A DNA stretch of 64,000 nt from Ophiobolus disseminans (taxonomy: Eukaryota > Ascomycota > Dothideomycetes > Pleosporales > Phaeosphaeriaceae): contig MU006218.1 of NCBI GenBank assembly GCA_010093685.1, forward strand, positions 1,423,637 through 1,487,636. Direction: 5' to 3'. A program made the translations under genes and the position numbers. The notes beneath the pieces were generated by a model. It worked only from the letters and a program-made list of their open reading frames with translations. It searched no databases and was not told where the DNA came from. Of this stretch, positions 42,939-55,284 are shown piece by piece (the stretch's first letter is position 1; each line of letters opens with the position of its first letter).

Positions 42939-45394
42939 CTATTTCGCAAAGTGAAGATCGTATCCGAGCCACTTCCTCGATTGGACTTGCGGAACAGTGA
43001 GACCTGGACTGCCGTATGTAAGTGGCGCAAAGAAGATGAAGCTCCAGAGAACGACCAGTAGGATGACGCCAGTGGCGATCCAGCTGCCGAGTTGGCTTGT
43101 GGTGGCCATGCGCTCGCGCACAGGGCGAGACTGAGTCCGGCGGTGACCTTTGATAGCAGGTGCTTCGGTGTCCAGAGGCTCGATGCAGAAAATGAATTCG
43201 ACGAGTGCGCCGGTTACCAAACACGATGCGAGATGGGCCGGTAGATAGTGATGCAGGAAGAGTTGACGTCCCATGATATAGAAAGGAATGTAGTGGGCTG
43301 CCCAGGTGAGGAAAAAGAAGCCAGTAGAGTTGTAGAGACGGGAGCGTGTACCTGCAAAAGTGTTAGACTTTGCGACAACTGTTTGAGAAGATATGACTTA
43401 CGCTCATCAAGTGCATCCATGCCACGGCGGAGGGCTAGCTGATCAGCGCCGATGATGCCAGCAAAGACAGCAAGAAGCGAAGATGCCAGCCACCAGCCAA
43501 GGGGATTACCCAGAAAATAGATTTGTTCACGAGTGTCGTTGTGTGTCCAGAAGGAGACACCACGAAGAAGGAATGGCCACGAGATTGGCTGGGAGGCGTA
43601 CGGGTGCGAGCTGGTCAAAGCGTTGTTGTGGTAGAACATGGCACGCTGGAGCTCGATCCACTTCCTGAGGAAGCTGAGACTCTTGACCTGCTTGACCTCC
43701 TTGACATTGCGAGGGTCTTCGACAGCCAGGGATGGAATGTCATCGACATACCAGACGTTGCTGGATTGTTGAACATTCTTGTTGCCGTTGATCTCAGCCT
43801 GCTTGTATGCCCAGTCAGGAAGAGGCGAGGTGTGAGTCCACATAGCAACCTTGGTAGGTACGTGAACAAGCTTGAAGTGGGAAGACATGGTTTTGAAGTC
43901 ACCCTTGCCCTTCTCAACCTTGAGCTCGAATAGTGTGTCGTTGTAGCGTCCTCCGGTAGCTTCTTCCATGTTGACGGTGGTGAATTCCTGGTTGGTGGGG
44001 TAGTATGGTGATGCAACATCGTGTGTCAGAAGAACAGAATCGGTGATCTTGTGGCGCAGACGGACAACATCGCCGACCTTTACACGTTGACCAGACTCAC
44101 TCGCCAGAGGGGTAGAGGGGAGAATCTGCCAGTGGTTGTTGGTGTCGTTGTGTGGGTATCCAGTGACCTGCTGGCCCTGAGACGAAACACGGCCATCATC
44201 GTATCGCAGTGGATAGCGGTCTACGTGACTATGGAGATAGACCTTGGTCTCCTTGTGGCGTAGGGTGATCTCGTCATAGTAGTTGATTCCAACAGACTGG
44301 AGAGTCATCATGTTGTCGCTCAAAGTCTCCTGGAACTCTGGGGTCATGAAGTCATCGCCTGGTCCGGATCGAGACAGGATGGAGAAATGGACTTGGAACC
44401 AAAAGAGGTAAAGGAAGAACGGTACGATGATCAAGCCAACAACACGAGCAGCAAGATGCTTGCCGAACTCGGGAAGAGACAATGCACCTTGACGACGTTT
44501 GACATCCATGAGGTCCCATAGATCAATTGCAACGGGTACGCCAACGGAGAAGAAGGTGAAGACACCGACGTACTTGATGGAGATGACACAGCTCAGATTG
44601 ACACCGGTCAAAAGCAGCCATTTCCACCATTTGCGACCAAAAGGTTCGTGCCGCAGCTTGTAGAAGCGAATGTACGAGAGCACCGAAAGCGCCATGAAGA
44701 AGATGAGGGAGGCGTCGAGGAGGATCAGACGAGTCTGGCCGATGTGGGCGTTATCTAAGAGCAGGAGGCCGGCTGCGGTGATGCAAGCTGGTAGCGAATA
44801 TCCAGACTCCCACATGATCAAAAAGACGATCGGGACCGTCAGCGCGCCCAATGAGGCGGGCATGGCGCGGTATGCGACATATGGGACCTTGTTGGTGATG
44901 TACGAGTCGCCGATGTTCTCGAACAGAAACTCGCCTTTGTATCCGACTAGCCAGCCGGCGAATGCGAAGAGAAGTTTGCCGAAGGGAGGGTGGACGTCGA
45001 AGAAGTAAGTCCGTTGGAGGTAGTACGATGCGAACTGCGTCTCGAATTAGCCTCAAGCCCAAGCCAGCTACAATGCCATCTGGGTATACGTGGATGGGGC
45101 ATAGTAGTAGCCAGCTCGACTTACCTTGCCGAAATGTACTTCATCAAAGACCACCTGGTCGGGATGCTTGATATTCCAGAACCGGGTTATGAAGGCAAGC
45201 ACGGTAATGACGGAAATGGCGAGCTTGTAATCCCACTCGGAGCCCTGCTGCTGGGGCTTGTATGGCTTGGCCTTCTCGAAGACGCTCGCAACCTTGTCGG
45301 AGACCTTCTCGGTGAGTGCCTCGACATTTGGTGTAGTCGGGCGCTTCTTGTCCTTGGTGGTGCGCTGCCTCACCTGGCCGCTGGGTGAAGACAT
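42939..45394 (-). CDS. pmt4: Dolichyl-phosphate-mannose--protein mannosyltransferase PMT4
   Basis: ER enzyme that starts O-mannosylation of secretory and wall proteins; PMT4 acts as a homodimer and prefers membrane-attached or GPI substrates. Exons 45125-45394, 43402-45034 and 42939-43351 give 771 residues. Visible features are VVFDEVHFGKFASYYLQRTYFFDVHPPFGK in two exons (catalytic Asp-Glu in loop 1), ETRL-like QTRLILLDASLI, and the long luminal loop with MIR-type repeats from about residue 330 (VGINYYDEITLRHKETKVYLHS, RYPLRYDDGRVSSQGQQVTGY, LRHKITDSVLLTHDVASPYYPT). QAEINGNKNVQQSSN and the ending WLGYDLHFAK fit PMT4 rather than PMT1 or PMT2. About ten hydrophobic segments flank the loop. It lies head-to-tail with the nucleotide-sugar transporter gene. 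Confidence 0.93.
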
Positions 45395-45846
45395 TGTGTT
45401 ATAGCTTGAGGCTGCCTAGATATTGATATTAGCATTGGTCGCAGAGTGGCAATTGCGAAGGCGAAGAGTACGGACCTGACCCCAAGAAAACGTGAAGTCG
45501 AAGAGACGAGGGGATGGAGAGTTGCAAGGACCAAAGCTGGAGTTCGAAGATCTGGCTTCGCGCACGGAGCCCCCTATTGGACCCTGACTTTACTGGCTTA
45601 GCTCCAGCCTTCACATGCAGCCAGCCAGCTCAAGTGAAATAGGAGTAGGTAAGCTTTAGTTTTTCTAGCAAACACGTGGCCGGCTGGTGTTACCTAAATT
45701 GTTCCATCATTTTTCGGACCGCCAATGTTGATCCCAGGCACCCAAAAATGACGTGGGCGGGTCCACAGTCACCATCCTACACACTAAGTCCATATCCGCT
45801 ATCAACAGCTTATGTACACTGGGTTACTTTCAATGCCCGTCTGATT
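45395..45846. promoter_or_regulatory. PMT4 upstream region
   Basis: 452 bp between the YEA4-type gene's stop and the PMT4 start, both on the minus strand. It holds the PMT4 promoter; no named motif stands out. Confidence 0.5.
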
Positions 45847-47035
45847 TCACTGAGCCTTCTTGCCCTTCTGCGCCTCCAGCTTCTTCCTCTGCGGAATTCT
45901 GTATGAGGTCTCGTATCCGTACAATGCACCGGCGCCAAAAACCATTGCAGCACCGACTTTCATCATCCCACCCATCTGATTGCCAAAGATCCAAATACTC
46001 AACAAGAAGCTGACCAGCTTTCGAATGTTTAGAACAATCGTGACGGTGACCGCAGAGGTGTTGGCGCTGAGAATGTTGACACCTGTAATGCAGAGCAACT
46101 GCGTGACTGCGTTGGCGGTGAGGTAGATGACGTGTTGTGACGTTGATGCAAGAGTCTTGTTGAGCGATGGCGGAAGCTGGGCGGCGATGCTGAGGGGAAC
46201 TTGAAAGGGCTCTGAGGCTTGCAAGCGAGTGAATTGGTTGTACAGCACCGGTGCGAAGCCAGTAAACATTGGGATGGAGAGGAGATGTGAGTAGAACAGG
46301 TTGGCCTGCCAGTCCTTGCCATGCTCCCGGTAGATGTCTTCGACGTAGGCACCCATCCATGCCGACAGTAGCTGAGCGGCAAGAAGGATTGCAAGACCAG
46401 CTTCGAACGATCCACTTGTCAAGTCGACTTTTGAGCTGTTTGCGATTTTGCCCTGCAGTCATCAGATACCATCCATATGTGACCACACAATTGTGCTTAC
46501 TTTGGACTGCGCATCAGCCCATGCTGATACCATAACACCAAAAGTCAAAATGGCGACAGAGAACACCTGCAGAGGAGTATATCTCTTCCCTCGAAGCCAT
46601 CCAGCTGCCATGGTGGTCACACTACCAAAACTCCTAAGGATGATGTGGACCGGAACAGAGATGTTGAAAGCAAACGCCCAGTTGTTCATCATGTTGACTG
46701 TGAAGAACAGTACTGCGCTCACGCACCATTTGCGAAAGGGTACAGGTGATGACCTTAGGAAGTAGCGACCGTTGGGGTCAAACTGATAGTGCAATGTCGA
46801 CAAGCAAGTAAAGACGAATTGGAAAAGCGTGATGAGAAGGCCACTGTCGGGCTCCTTCCTAAATGTTGTCAGCCTGGATTGGGTCAGTGCAACAACTAGA
46901 CGGCTTACTTGACGATAGCCTCGAGGCAATAGACCTGTGAACGTGTCAGAAAAATTACGACTTAGATGATGGCGATCTTACGTTTGCGCAGCAGCCGCCG
47001 AAAATGAGCGAAAAGCTACTGATGATGGCAGCCAT
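45847..47035 (-). CDS. yea4: UDP-N-acetylglucosamine transporter, YEA4-like
   Basis: Multi-pass nucleotide-sugar antiporter that brings UDP-GlcNAc into the ER, feeding chitin or glycan synthesis. Four exons, 46982-47035, 46909-46934, 46501-46858 and 45847-46452, give 347 residues; the 26-nt exon 2 is needed to make MAAIISSFSLIFGGCCANVYCLEAIVKKEPDSG. Other conserved blocks are FVFTCLSTLHYQFD, FNISVPVHIILRSFGSVTTM (nucleotide-sugar site), LRGKRYTPLQVFSV, and TNAVTQLLCITGVNILSANTSAVTVT split across helices, then LNIRKLVSFLLSIWIFGN. The C-terminus is Lys-rich (QRKKLEAQKGKKAQ), which can act as a KKxx-like ER retrieval signal. About ten membrane helices are expected. Homologues can also carry other UDP sugars. 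Confidence 0.88.
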
Positions 47036-47833
47036 TGTGCTTGACGTCGGGACAATTGCGACACAATTTTGTGGTGTACACCAGATTACACAACGAGGTC
47101 ACTAAGCAAGCTATTTGAAGTCAGCGTGTGAATGTATGCCAACAGCAGTGATTGTTGCTGTTTGACGAAGGAAACATTTATGGGCACAGTTATGACCTCA
47201 AGCTAAAAGCCATGGAAGGATGACAAACAGGGTAGAATTCACTTACAAAGTATGAAAATGCTAGATGTCGAGAGCTTGTGGTACTATCATGGTTGAACAA
47301 GCTAGGATGACTGGAAGGTCGATGAGACCGAGGCCGGTGACGTGGAGACTTTGAGCCTCATGCGGACACTAGCGGCCATTAGCCGGATTGTGCGTAGGGC
47401 TGACGGGGGTGCCTGCGTCCTCTGAAGCCTGGTACAACAGGGCTTTCGTAAGCCTCTCAACTCAATTTTCTTCGCAATTTCTGGTGGCTGCTACATTAGT
47501 GTGTGCCGTGTAAACCAGATTAAAGCGAGCACAACGCAATTTGAACAATTGCAGAACGATGATAGTGATTACGATATCTTTTTTGGATTCTCTGCACCAC
47601 CCAGAGTCATTATTGTGGTTGTATCATTCTACACTGTTATGCTTTCCATCCTTTCGCAATGCACGTCGCGACATCAATCATCAGCCATCATGTCACACCG
47701 GTCAGCGACCCTCTACCCTCCCGACGACACCGAGCCGGTTGATGCCAAAGTTGAGAATAACAAAGAAGGAATGAATCGACAAGAACGCACTTTATATGCT
47801 TATATTCATGGATGCCTGACTGTTATCGAACTC
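47036..47833. other. Intergenic, 798 bp
   Basis: Promoter of the YEA4-like gene and 3' flank of CDC55 (both minus strand). A frame at 47501-47839 begins at a non-AUG codon and shows no domain. Confidence 0.45.
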
Positions 47834-49585
47834 TTATAGAGCTGAAAAGACGAAGAGCTATTATATGTTAGTCAACTACCACGCAATCAGTAATCGAGCT
47901 GTACTCACGTTGTTTGTCGCTGCTATGGCAATGCTGTCTTCAAATGGATGCCAGCTCATGTGCAAAATCTTCTTGTTGAAGTCGATCTGATCCGCATCCG
48001 TTTCTTTCCTCATTCGCTGCCCTTGACCAACAGCACCCGCAGCCGGGCTGCCCGCTCTTGACCCACCTTTCTTACTGGTGCTGCCTGTGGGGCTCGTTGA
48101 CGAGTTCATTGGCGTAGGAATGCCAACCTTCTTGGCTTTGAATGCCGACTTGTCTGCCTGAAGCACAACCTCCGTGTCCTTCTCTGGGTCTGATGGGTAG
48201 ATCATGAAGTTGTTGTTGTAGCTTCCAGTCATGACGTTCTTGGCATCGCCAGAGAAGACCACCTCAAACTTATCAAAGATACTATCGTTCTCATATGTGT
48301 CGCACAACCTGGGCCGGAGGTGCTCGTGGATGGGGATGGTCTTGACAGGGGTCCGCTCCATGTTCACATCCCAAATCTTGACGGTTAGGTAGTCCCGGGA
48401 GAGGATATAGCGCCCGTCGTGTGAGAATCGTACGTCCGATATGGAGGAAATGATTTCAGAGAAGAACGAGCGGGAGGATGGATCTTCTTCTTGTTCGAAC
48501 TCTGCGTAAAAGGTTAGCAACTAGCCCCATATGACGCCACCAGAGACTTACGTTTTGCATGCTGATCACAGAGGGCGCTCTCTCGCATGTCGGCCAACTT
48601 GATAGTGCCCTTGGAGCTTGCGTACATAAACCAATTGCAGCTGATTGGGTGGAACTCTGCAGCAGTAATGACCTCCGTCAGCTCTTCCATGTTGGCAGGC
48701 TTGATGTCGACAATGTTGAAGCTTTGGTCCTGAATATTGAGGTTCCAGAGATTGATCCTAAGATCATCACTGCTGATGAACGTCTCCCCATCGCTGTTTA
48801 CTGATATGCTATTGATGTGGTAGGCGTGTGCGTTAGCGTATGTCTTCCGCGGTACGGCTGCGACAACGGTATCGTGGTGTGTGAGCCGAGGAAGCTTGAG
48901 GTCGGTGGCACTACGAAAATGGGCGTTTGGGTTCCTCACGGGCCCGCCGCCACCAGCAACACCACCTCCTGGGGTCAACTCGTGCGATAGATTGTTCTCC
49001 GCCACCACCTTCAATGATTTCTCGAAAACCTTCCACAGCTTGATTGTCTTGTCATTTGTGGATAGCAGGTAGTGTGAGGCGTTTTGGCGGCGACACCATT
49101 TGATCTTGTTGATCTTCTCTTCGATTTCGAGGGATTTGAGGTAGTCGAACTCGGGTTCGTGCGATTGGAATTCTGTGTGGAACTTGTACTCGCAAGTTTT
49201 TTTCTAGTGAGAGTCAGTAGGCACGCGCACAGGGGCAGTATCGTGGGGCAGCACACCGTCTCGTTCCTCTCGAACAACACCACGCGACCTCCCTTGTCGC
49301 CTGTTGCGAGGTAGTTGCCAGTCTGGTCGAACTCGACAGTGGAGATGATATCCGCTATATCCGCAGTCAGTGTTTGCTATTATTGGGGAGAGGCAGTCGC
49401 GACGCCGGCAACGAACCTTCTGTTATGTCTTCGACATCTCCTTTGTCGCCGAAGCACCTGTGGTTGTCAGCAAAAGCAATAGCTGACGGCTACAGCAAGC
49501 TGCCAGCAGACTGCAGGGATCGCAAAAGAGCTTCGACGCACTGTGTGAACTTCCACGTCGTGGGGCTGCCCTCTGCCTCGACCAT
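47834..49585 (-). CDS. cdc55: PP2A regulatory subunit B (PR55/CDC55)
   Basis: WD40-propeller subunit that directs protein phosphatase 2A to mitotic and morphogenetic substrates. Six exons (49542-49585, 49417-49457, 49257-49354, 48552-49203, 47909-48501, 47834-47857) give 483 residues, and every junction restores conserved sequence: TWKFTQCFGDKGDVEDITEADIISTVEFDQTGNYLATGDKGGRVV, then CEYKFHTEFQSHEPEFDYLKSLEIEEKIN, then DLRINLWNL, FMYASSKGTIKLADMR, DPSSRSFFSEIISSISDVRFS, ending NNLFVFSAL. The last exon encodes only seven residues and the stop. A fungal insertion (GGGVAGGGGPVRNPNAHF) and a Ser/Gly-rich insertion before the last blade lengthen it over the animal form. It diverges from RPL3. Confidence 0.93.
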
Positions 49586-50121
49586 GATGCCGAAGTGGAT
49601 GCTTGCAGAGCCGAAGGGTTTGATCAAATGCAGCTAAGACCTTCTGCGATCCTAGTACAGCGAGGATATACGGAAGGTGCTCGGAGTGGAAGCTATCGAG
49701 CCGTGGTACGGCGGGGGTGGAGTGGCGCCGCCGACGTCGAGGGTTGGCAGGCAGGTAATGCTGGCGGGCTGGGGATGATGTAGGTGCAGCGGTGTGGGGT
49801 GGAGAGCGACTGCGGCGACGGTCTGCGGGCGGAATGAGCAGTAATGTGCTGAGAGATGGGTCCGACTCGGGGGCGGGGCAAGTTTGCGGGCGGGAGTCGA
49901 CGCAGGGTGAATCAGTGCAGTGCAGGTACAAGACAAAGCCGTCCGTGTAGTGGGCGATTTGGGTACGTGGGGTCTGATGCTGCCCGCCAAGCGCCAGAGG
50001 TGGCGCCTTCCTCTGCTCGGCTAGCGCATGCGACTAGCGCACACCATACCATCGATATTCCACTCGGCTATCAGAACTTCTTCGACAACTTCGATACTAA
50101 CCACAGCACATCGAACTCATC
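49586..50121. promoter_or_regulatory. Divergent promoter region, CDC55 / RPL3
   Basis: 536 bp between outward-pointing start codons. The RPL3-proximal ~90 bp are pyrimidine- and AC-rich, as in ribosomal-protein leaders. I did not find a clear Homol-D or Rap1-type box. Confidence 0.5.
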
Positions 50122-51464
50122 ATGTCCCACAGGAAGTTCGAGGCCCCTCGTCACGGTTCGCTGGCGTTCCTGCCGCGAAAGCGCGCTGCCCGTCACAGGG
50201 GTAAGGTGAAGAGGTGAGTTTCCGCGCCCATGGCAGCCAGAAAGTTCGACAAGAGACTGACGGCCATTGCCAGCTTCCCCAAGGATGACCCCAAGAAGCC
50301 CGTCCACCTCACCGCCGCCATGGGCTACAAGGCCGGTATGACCACAATCGTCCGTGATCTCGACCGACCGGGTGCGAAGCTGCACAAGAAGGAGATCGTC
50401 GAGGCCGTCACCGTCATTGAGACTCCTCCCGTACGCATACCTCGATTCAGCATGCAATTGAACGCAAGACACTAACTCAGCGTAGATGATCGCTGTCGGT
50501 CTTGTCGGCTACATCGAGACTCCCCGCGGTCTGCGCTCGCTCACCACCGTCTGGGCCGAGCACTTGAGCGATGAGGTCAAGCGTCGCTTCTACCGCAACT
50601 GGTACAAGAGCAAGAAGAAGGCATTCACCAAGTACGCCAAGAAGCACTCCGAGAGCAGTGGCTCGTCAATCACCAGCGAGCTCGAGCGCATGAAGAAGTA
50701 CTGCACCGTCGTCCGCGTTCTCGCCCACACCCAGATCCACAAGACCCCGCTCAAGCAGAAGAAGGCCCACCTTATGGAGATTCAAATCAACGGTGGCAGC
50801 ATCGCCGACAAGGTCTCATACGGTCACGGTCTCTTCGAGAAGCCAATCGACATCAGCTCCATCTTCGAGGCCAACGAGATGATCGACGTCATTGCCGTCA
50901 CCAAGGGTCACGGATACAACGGTGTCACCTCCCGATGGGGCACCAAGAAGCTTCCCCGTAAGACGCACAAGGGTCTCCGCAAGGTCGCCTGTATCGGTGC
51001 ATGGCATCCTGCTCACGTGCAATGGACTGTTGCCCGTGCCGGTCAAATGGGTTACCATCATCGTACCTCCGTCAACCACAAGATTTACCGCATTGGTAAG
51101 GGTGACGACGAGGGCAATGCGTCAACCGATTTCGACGTGTCCAAGAAGACCATCACCCCGTAAGCTCTACCTAAGCGAATTTTACGAGACATTGCTAACA
51201 TTGATCAGCATGGGTGGCTTCGTCCGCTACGGTGAGGTCAAGAACGACTTTGTTCTCCTCAAGGGTAACTGCCCCGGTGTCAAGAAGCGTGTCATGACTC
51301 TGCGCAAGTCTATGTTCATACATACCAAGAGGAGTGCGCTCGAGAAGGTTGAGCTCAAGTGGATCGACACCTCGTCCAAGTTCGGACACGGTGCCTACCA
51401 GACCCCGGCGGAGAAGAGGCAGTACGAGGGTGTGATGAAGAAGGACATCCAGGCCTCCTCGTAA
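50122..51464 (+). CDS. rpl3: 60S ribosomal protein L3 (uL3)
   Basis: Large-subunit protein near the peptidyl-transferase centre. Exons 50122-50213, 50274-50430, 50486-51159 and 51209-51464 give 392 residues. Start MSHRKFEAPRHGSLAFLPRKRA matches the eukaryotic L3 N-terminus, which requires the AUG at 50122 rather than the later AUG at 50230, which lies in intron 1. Other blocks are GYKAGMTTIVRDLDRPG, YIETPRGLRSLTTVWAEHLS, KGHGYNGVTSRWGTKKLPRKTH, GAWHPAHVQW (the histidine methylated in yeast L3 is present) and NHKIYRIGKG. Codon use is strongly biased to C-ending codons compared with neighbours, as for a highly expressed gene. Exon 3 carries a short insertion relative to yeast (ESSGSSITSELE). 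Confidence 0.97.
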
Positions 51465-52527
51465 GGGGTTGGTCGTGGCGGCTATGGAGTTTGCACTTTC
51501 TTCAAAGGTCCTTAGGCGAATGGAATAGGTTTGCATGGGTACCGGTCATGATGAGCAACTGAAGAAAAATTCAACGATTCCCAATTCATTCAGCCTCCTT
51601 CCAAATGATATGAGTGCCCAGGTGTTGTGTTAAACGTGTCACATGATAATGGCAACACACAGTACACATCAGTTTGGCTATGGAAACTATCAGCGAACAT
51701 ACATCCAAGGGCTACATTAAGTTGTAAAGCAGATCCAAAGCTTGAGATCCCACAACATGTCACAACCAGTTGTATAGTTGCAGCGTAGTACCAAGGTGTC
51801 TAAGACCTTAAGACACAACTAAGATATGAAAAATGCAATATTGAATAGATCTCTGTGACAAAAGTCGATTTAGTATAACCATGCAAACGGCGGTGCGCTC
51901 ATGATATCAATTGGTTAACAGATAGACATTGTCTAGAGTCAGGGTCGCCTTCGGAAAGACTTGCGGCGGTTCATGACTGGCAAAGGGCAACATTGTGCCA
52001 TGTGATGGTCGGAGACATGTCTATGACGCCGACGTACCTTTTCGACATCTGCGCTTGCAATTGCGGCAAACAAAATCGGAACAGACTGTCGCCTTGGTAG
52101 ATGAGTCAACTATGCAGTCTAGTACGTTCGAAGATACGGGCAAATGAGGATTCATGGCCTAAAATATTTTGGAGTTTCGAGGTCGCGGAATGTGTGCGCT
52201 CTCTCGGCACAGAAGAGACATTTGATCACAGACGAGATGTTTGTAGCATATAGCTTAGCCACTAAACTTGTAACTACCTTATAAACACTCTGGACGATGT
52301 GCTTGAAGAGTGTGGTCGGTCTAATACATCAAGGTAAGAAGAAAAGCCGGGGTCAAATGGAAGCGTTCCGGGTGCAGCTCGTGGCAACCGAGGCTTCGCC
52401 ACGCCCAATTAGCGTGGCAGGAAGTCGAGTTATGTAACGGTCGCAACCTCCATATTCCTGACGTGCATCAATACACAAAGTACTCCCACCACTCCGCCCG
52501 CCTCTCCACTCTTTGGTTATCGCAACC
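51465..52527. other. Intergenic, 1.06 kb
   Basis: 3' flank of RPL3 and promoter of SDH1, both plus strand. No open frame of note and no tRNA-like fold found by eye. Confidence 0.5.
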
Positions 52528-54789
52528 ATGAGCTGCCTCAGGATGGCTCGAACTCAGTTCGCCAGCCAGGTGCGTTCTTTCCAATGTCTTATGCACTTCG
52601 CCTCCTACGACGAGCTTCCACATGTCCGGCATCCTCCGCACAAAGGCGTGTGCCACATCCCACGATGCTTTGACCCGGTCTCTGCAACGTGGGGCGGCGT
52701 CTCAATTGCTTTCCTGAGGATTATGTGGATGTCTTGGCATGGGTTGGAGCACATATCTGGCGCAATTGCTAACCACTTGCACAGCTCACCAAGAGCATCC
52801 GCACACCATCCCGAGCTTTCTCATCGACCCGGCCGGCGGCACGCATATTCGGAACCGGCAATTTGAGAGCAAAGGAGGCATCTGGCTTCATTTCCCAAAA
52901 ATACCCCGTCATCGACCACGAATATGACGCTATCGTTGTTGGAGCCGGAGGAGCAGGCTTGCGAGCAGCTTTCGGTCTGGCTGAAGCTGGATTCAACACC
53001 GCCTGCATATCAAAGCTCTTCCCTACCCGATCGCATACCGTCGCCGCGCAGGGAGGCATCAATGCTGCACTTGGAAAGTGAGTTGTCATGTTGTAAGAGG
53101 ACAGACGGAAAGAAAGCTGACAAAATCGTAGCATGCACGAGGACGACTGGCGATGGCACATGTACGATACCGTAAAAGGTTCAGATTGGCTGGGTGACCA
53201 GGACGCTATTCACTACATGACAAGAGAAGCACCGCAGTCTGTCATTGAGCTCGAGAACTACGGTTGTCCATTTTCAAGAACAGACGACGGCAAAATGTGC
53301 GCCTCCTACTTCAGCATTATTTCACAGCATACTGACATCTTGCAGCTACCAGCGTGCGTTCGGTGGACAGTCTCAGAAGTACGGCAAGGGCGGACAGGCG
53401 TACCGATGCTGCGCTGCCGCTGACAGAACCGGCCACGCTCTCCTCCACACTCTCTACGGTCAATCGCTACGACACAACACCAAGTACTTCATCGAATTCT
53501 TCGCCACCGACCTAATCATGGAGGACGGCGTCTGCAAGGGAGTCGTTGCGTACAACCAAGAAGACGGAACGATCCACAGATTTATTGCGAAGAACACGGT
53601 CTTGGCCACTGGAGGATACGGACGTGCCTACTTTAGCTGCACATCTGCACATACGTGCACTGGTGACGGTATGGCTATGGTAGCTCGTGCTGGCTTGCCC
53701 AACCAGGATCTCGAGTTCGTTCAGTTCCATCCTACCGGTATCTATGGCGCTGGTTGCTTGATTACCGAGGGCTCTCGTGGTGAGGGTGGTTACCTGCTCA
53801 ACTCCGAGGGAGAACGATTCATGGAGCGTTATGCGCCAACTGCCAAGGATCTTGCCTCCCGCGACGTCGTCTCCCGATCAATGACTCTCGAGATCCGTGA
53901 GGGACGTGGTGTCGGACCTGAGAAGGACCACATCTACCTCCAGCTTAGCCATCTGCCACCTGAGGTTCTCCACGAGCGTCTGCCTGGTATCTCCGAGACC
54001 GCTGCCATTTTCTCTGGTGTCGATGTTACCAAGCAGCCCATCCCCGTCTTACCCACCGTCCACTACAACATGGGTGGTATCCCTACGAAGTACACTGGGG
54101 AGGTCATTACTCAGGATACTCAGGGTAAAGATCAAGTCGTCCCAGGTCTATTCGCTTGCGGTGAAGCAGCATCCGTCTCTGTTCACGGCGCCAACCGTCT
54201 TGGCGCCAACTCCCTCCTTGATCTCATCGTTTTTGGCCGTGCCGTTTCCCACACCATCCGCGACAACTTCAGCCCCGGCCAGAAGGCTGACGCTGTCTCA
54301 GCCGATGCTGGTGCTGACTCCATTGCCGTCCTCGACAAGATTCGGACATCCGAAGGTTCCAAGTCCACCGCCGAAGTCCGCCTGGCCATGCAGAAGGTCA
54401 TGCAGACCGATGTTGCCGTCTTCCGTACCCAAGAATCGCTCGACGAAGGTGTCAAGAAGATCCACGAAGTCGATAACACATTCGCCGACGTCGGCATCAA
54501 GGACCGCAGCATGATCTGGAACTCCGACCTCGTCGAGACGCTCGAGCTAAGGAACCTGCTCACCTGCGCCGTCCAGACCGCCGAATCAGCCGCCAACCGC
54601 CAGGAATCAAGAGGAGCGCACGCCCGTGAGGACTTCCCCGACCGCGATGACGAAAAGTGGATGAAGCACACGCTGTCGTGGCAGAAGCAGCCGCACAGCA
54701 AGGTCGAGCTGGGGTACCGGAAGGTCGTGGGTACTACGCTAGATGAGAACGAGTGCAAGGCCGTTCCTCCTTTCAAGCGTACCTACTAG
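52528..54789 (+). CDS. sdh1: Succinate dehydrogenase flavoprotein subunit (complex II, SDH1/SdhA)
   Basis: Mitochondrial matrix-side subunit that oxidises succinate to fumarate and passes electrons to the iron-sulfur subunit. Exons 52528-52569, 52785-53077, 53132-53296 and 53346-54789 give 647 residues. The presequence (MSCLRMARTQFASQLTKSIRTPSRAFSS) is split by an unusually long first intron of 215 nt. The FAD-binding motif GAGGAG lies at about 66-71, and the histidine for covalent FAD is His98 in RSHTVAAQGG. Later motifs are FGGQSQKYGKGGQAYRCC, ATGGYGRAYFSCTSAHTCTGDG, FHPTGIYGAGCLITEG, the catalytic-base Arg region (YLLNSEGERFMERYAP), HYNMGGIPT and EAASVSVHGANRLGANSLLD. Length is normal. Confidence 0.97.
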
Positions 54790-55284
54790 AAGCATTTTGG
54801 CTTGGTTTTGGGAGCGTAAGGGATTTTGCCCTTTTGTATGTATAATGGACGAAGTGATTGAGGCAAGTAAAGCAATACATTTCTGGAAACATCACGATTC
54901 GTTCTTTTGAAATTGTTGTGCAGTTCCGGAAGTCTACATGTAATGTCCTTGTTTAAATGAGATCGAAATATGCTCACTCAGTCATACTAATTGTATCTGC
55001 ATGTGTAGGATTGCATGTTAGGTAAACGTCTTTTCCACATCACACAGCTTAGTGCATTGTATATGTGGGAGCCTGGTGAAAGGAACCCCTAGAGTGAAAA
55101 GTATGGTGATGGCTATTTCACTCGTGAATGGACAAGTACACATCTACTGAATCACGTTTGAAAAGCTGGATTCTGATATTGCCCAACTCTGACGAAGGGC
55201 AATAATGCTATCATAAGATACTCGTACATGCTCGGTGCACCAAATCTAATATGCGCCTGTCCCGCACCAGCCCACGAATGCAGT
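54790..55284. other. Convergent intergenic, 495 bp
   Basis: 3' flanks of SDH1 (plus) and RPT1 (minus). AT-rich; no gene seen. Confidence 0.55.

Noticed and set aside
50230..50475. AUG at 50230 as the L3 start
   Set aside because: It lies within intron 1; the conserved L3 N-terminus is encoded by the exon at 50122-50213.
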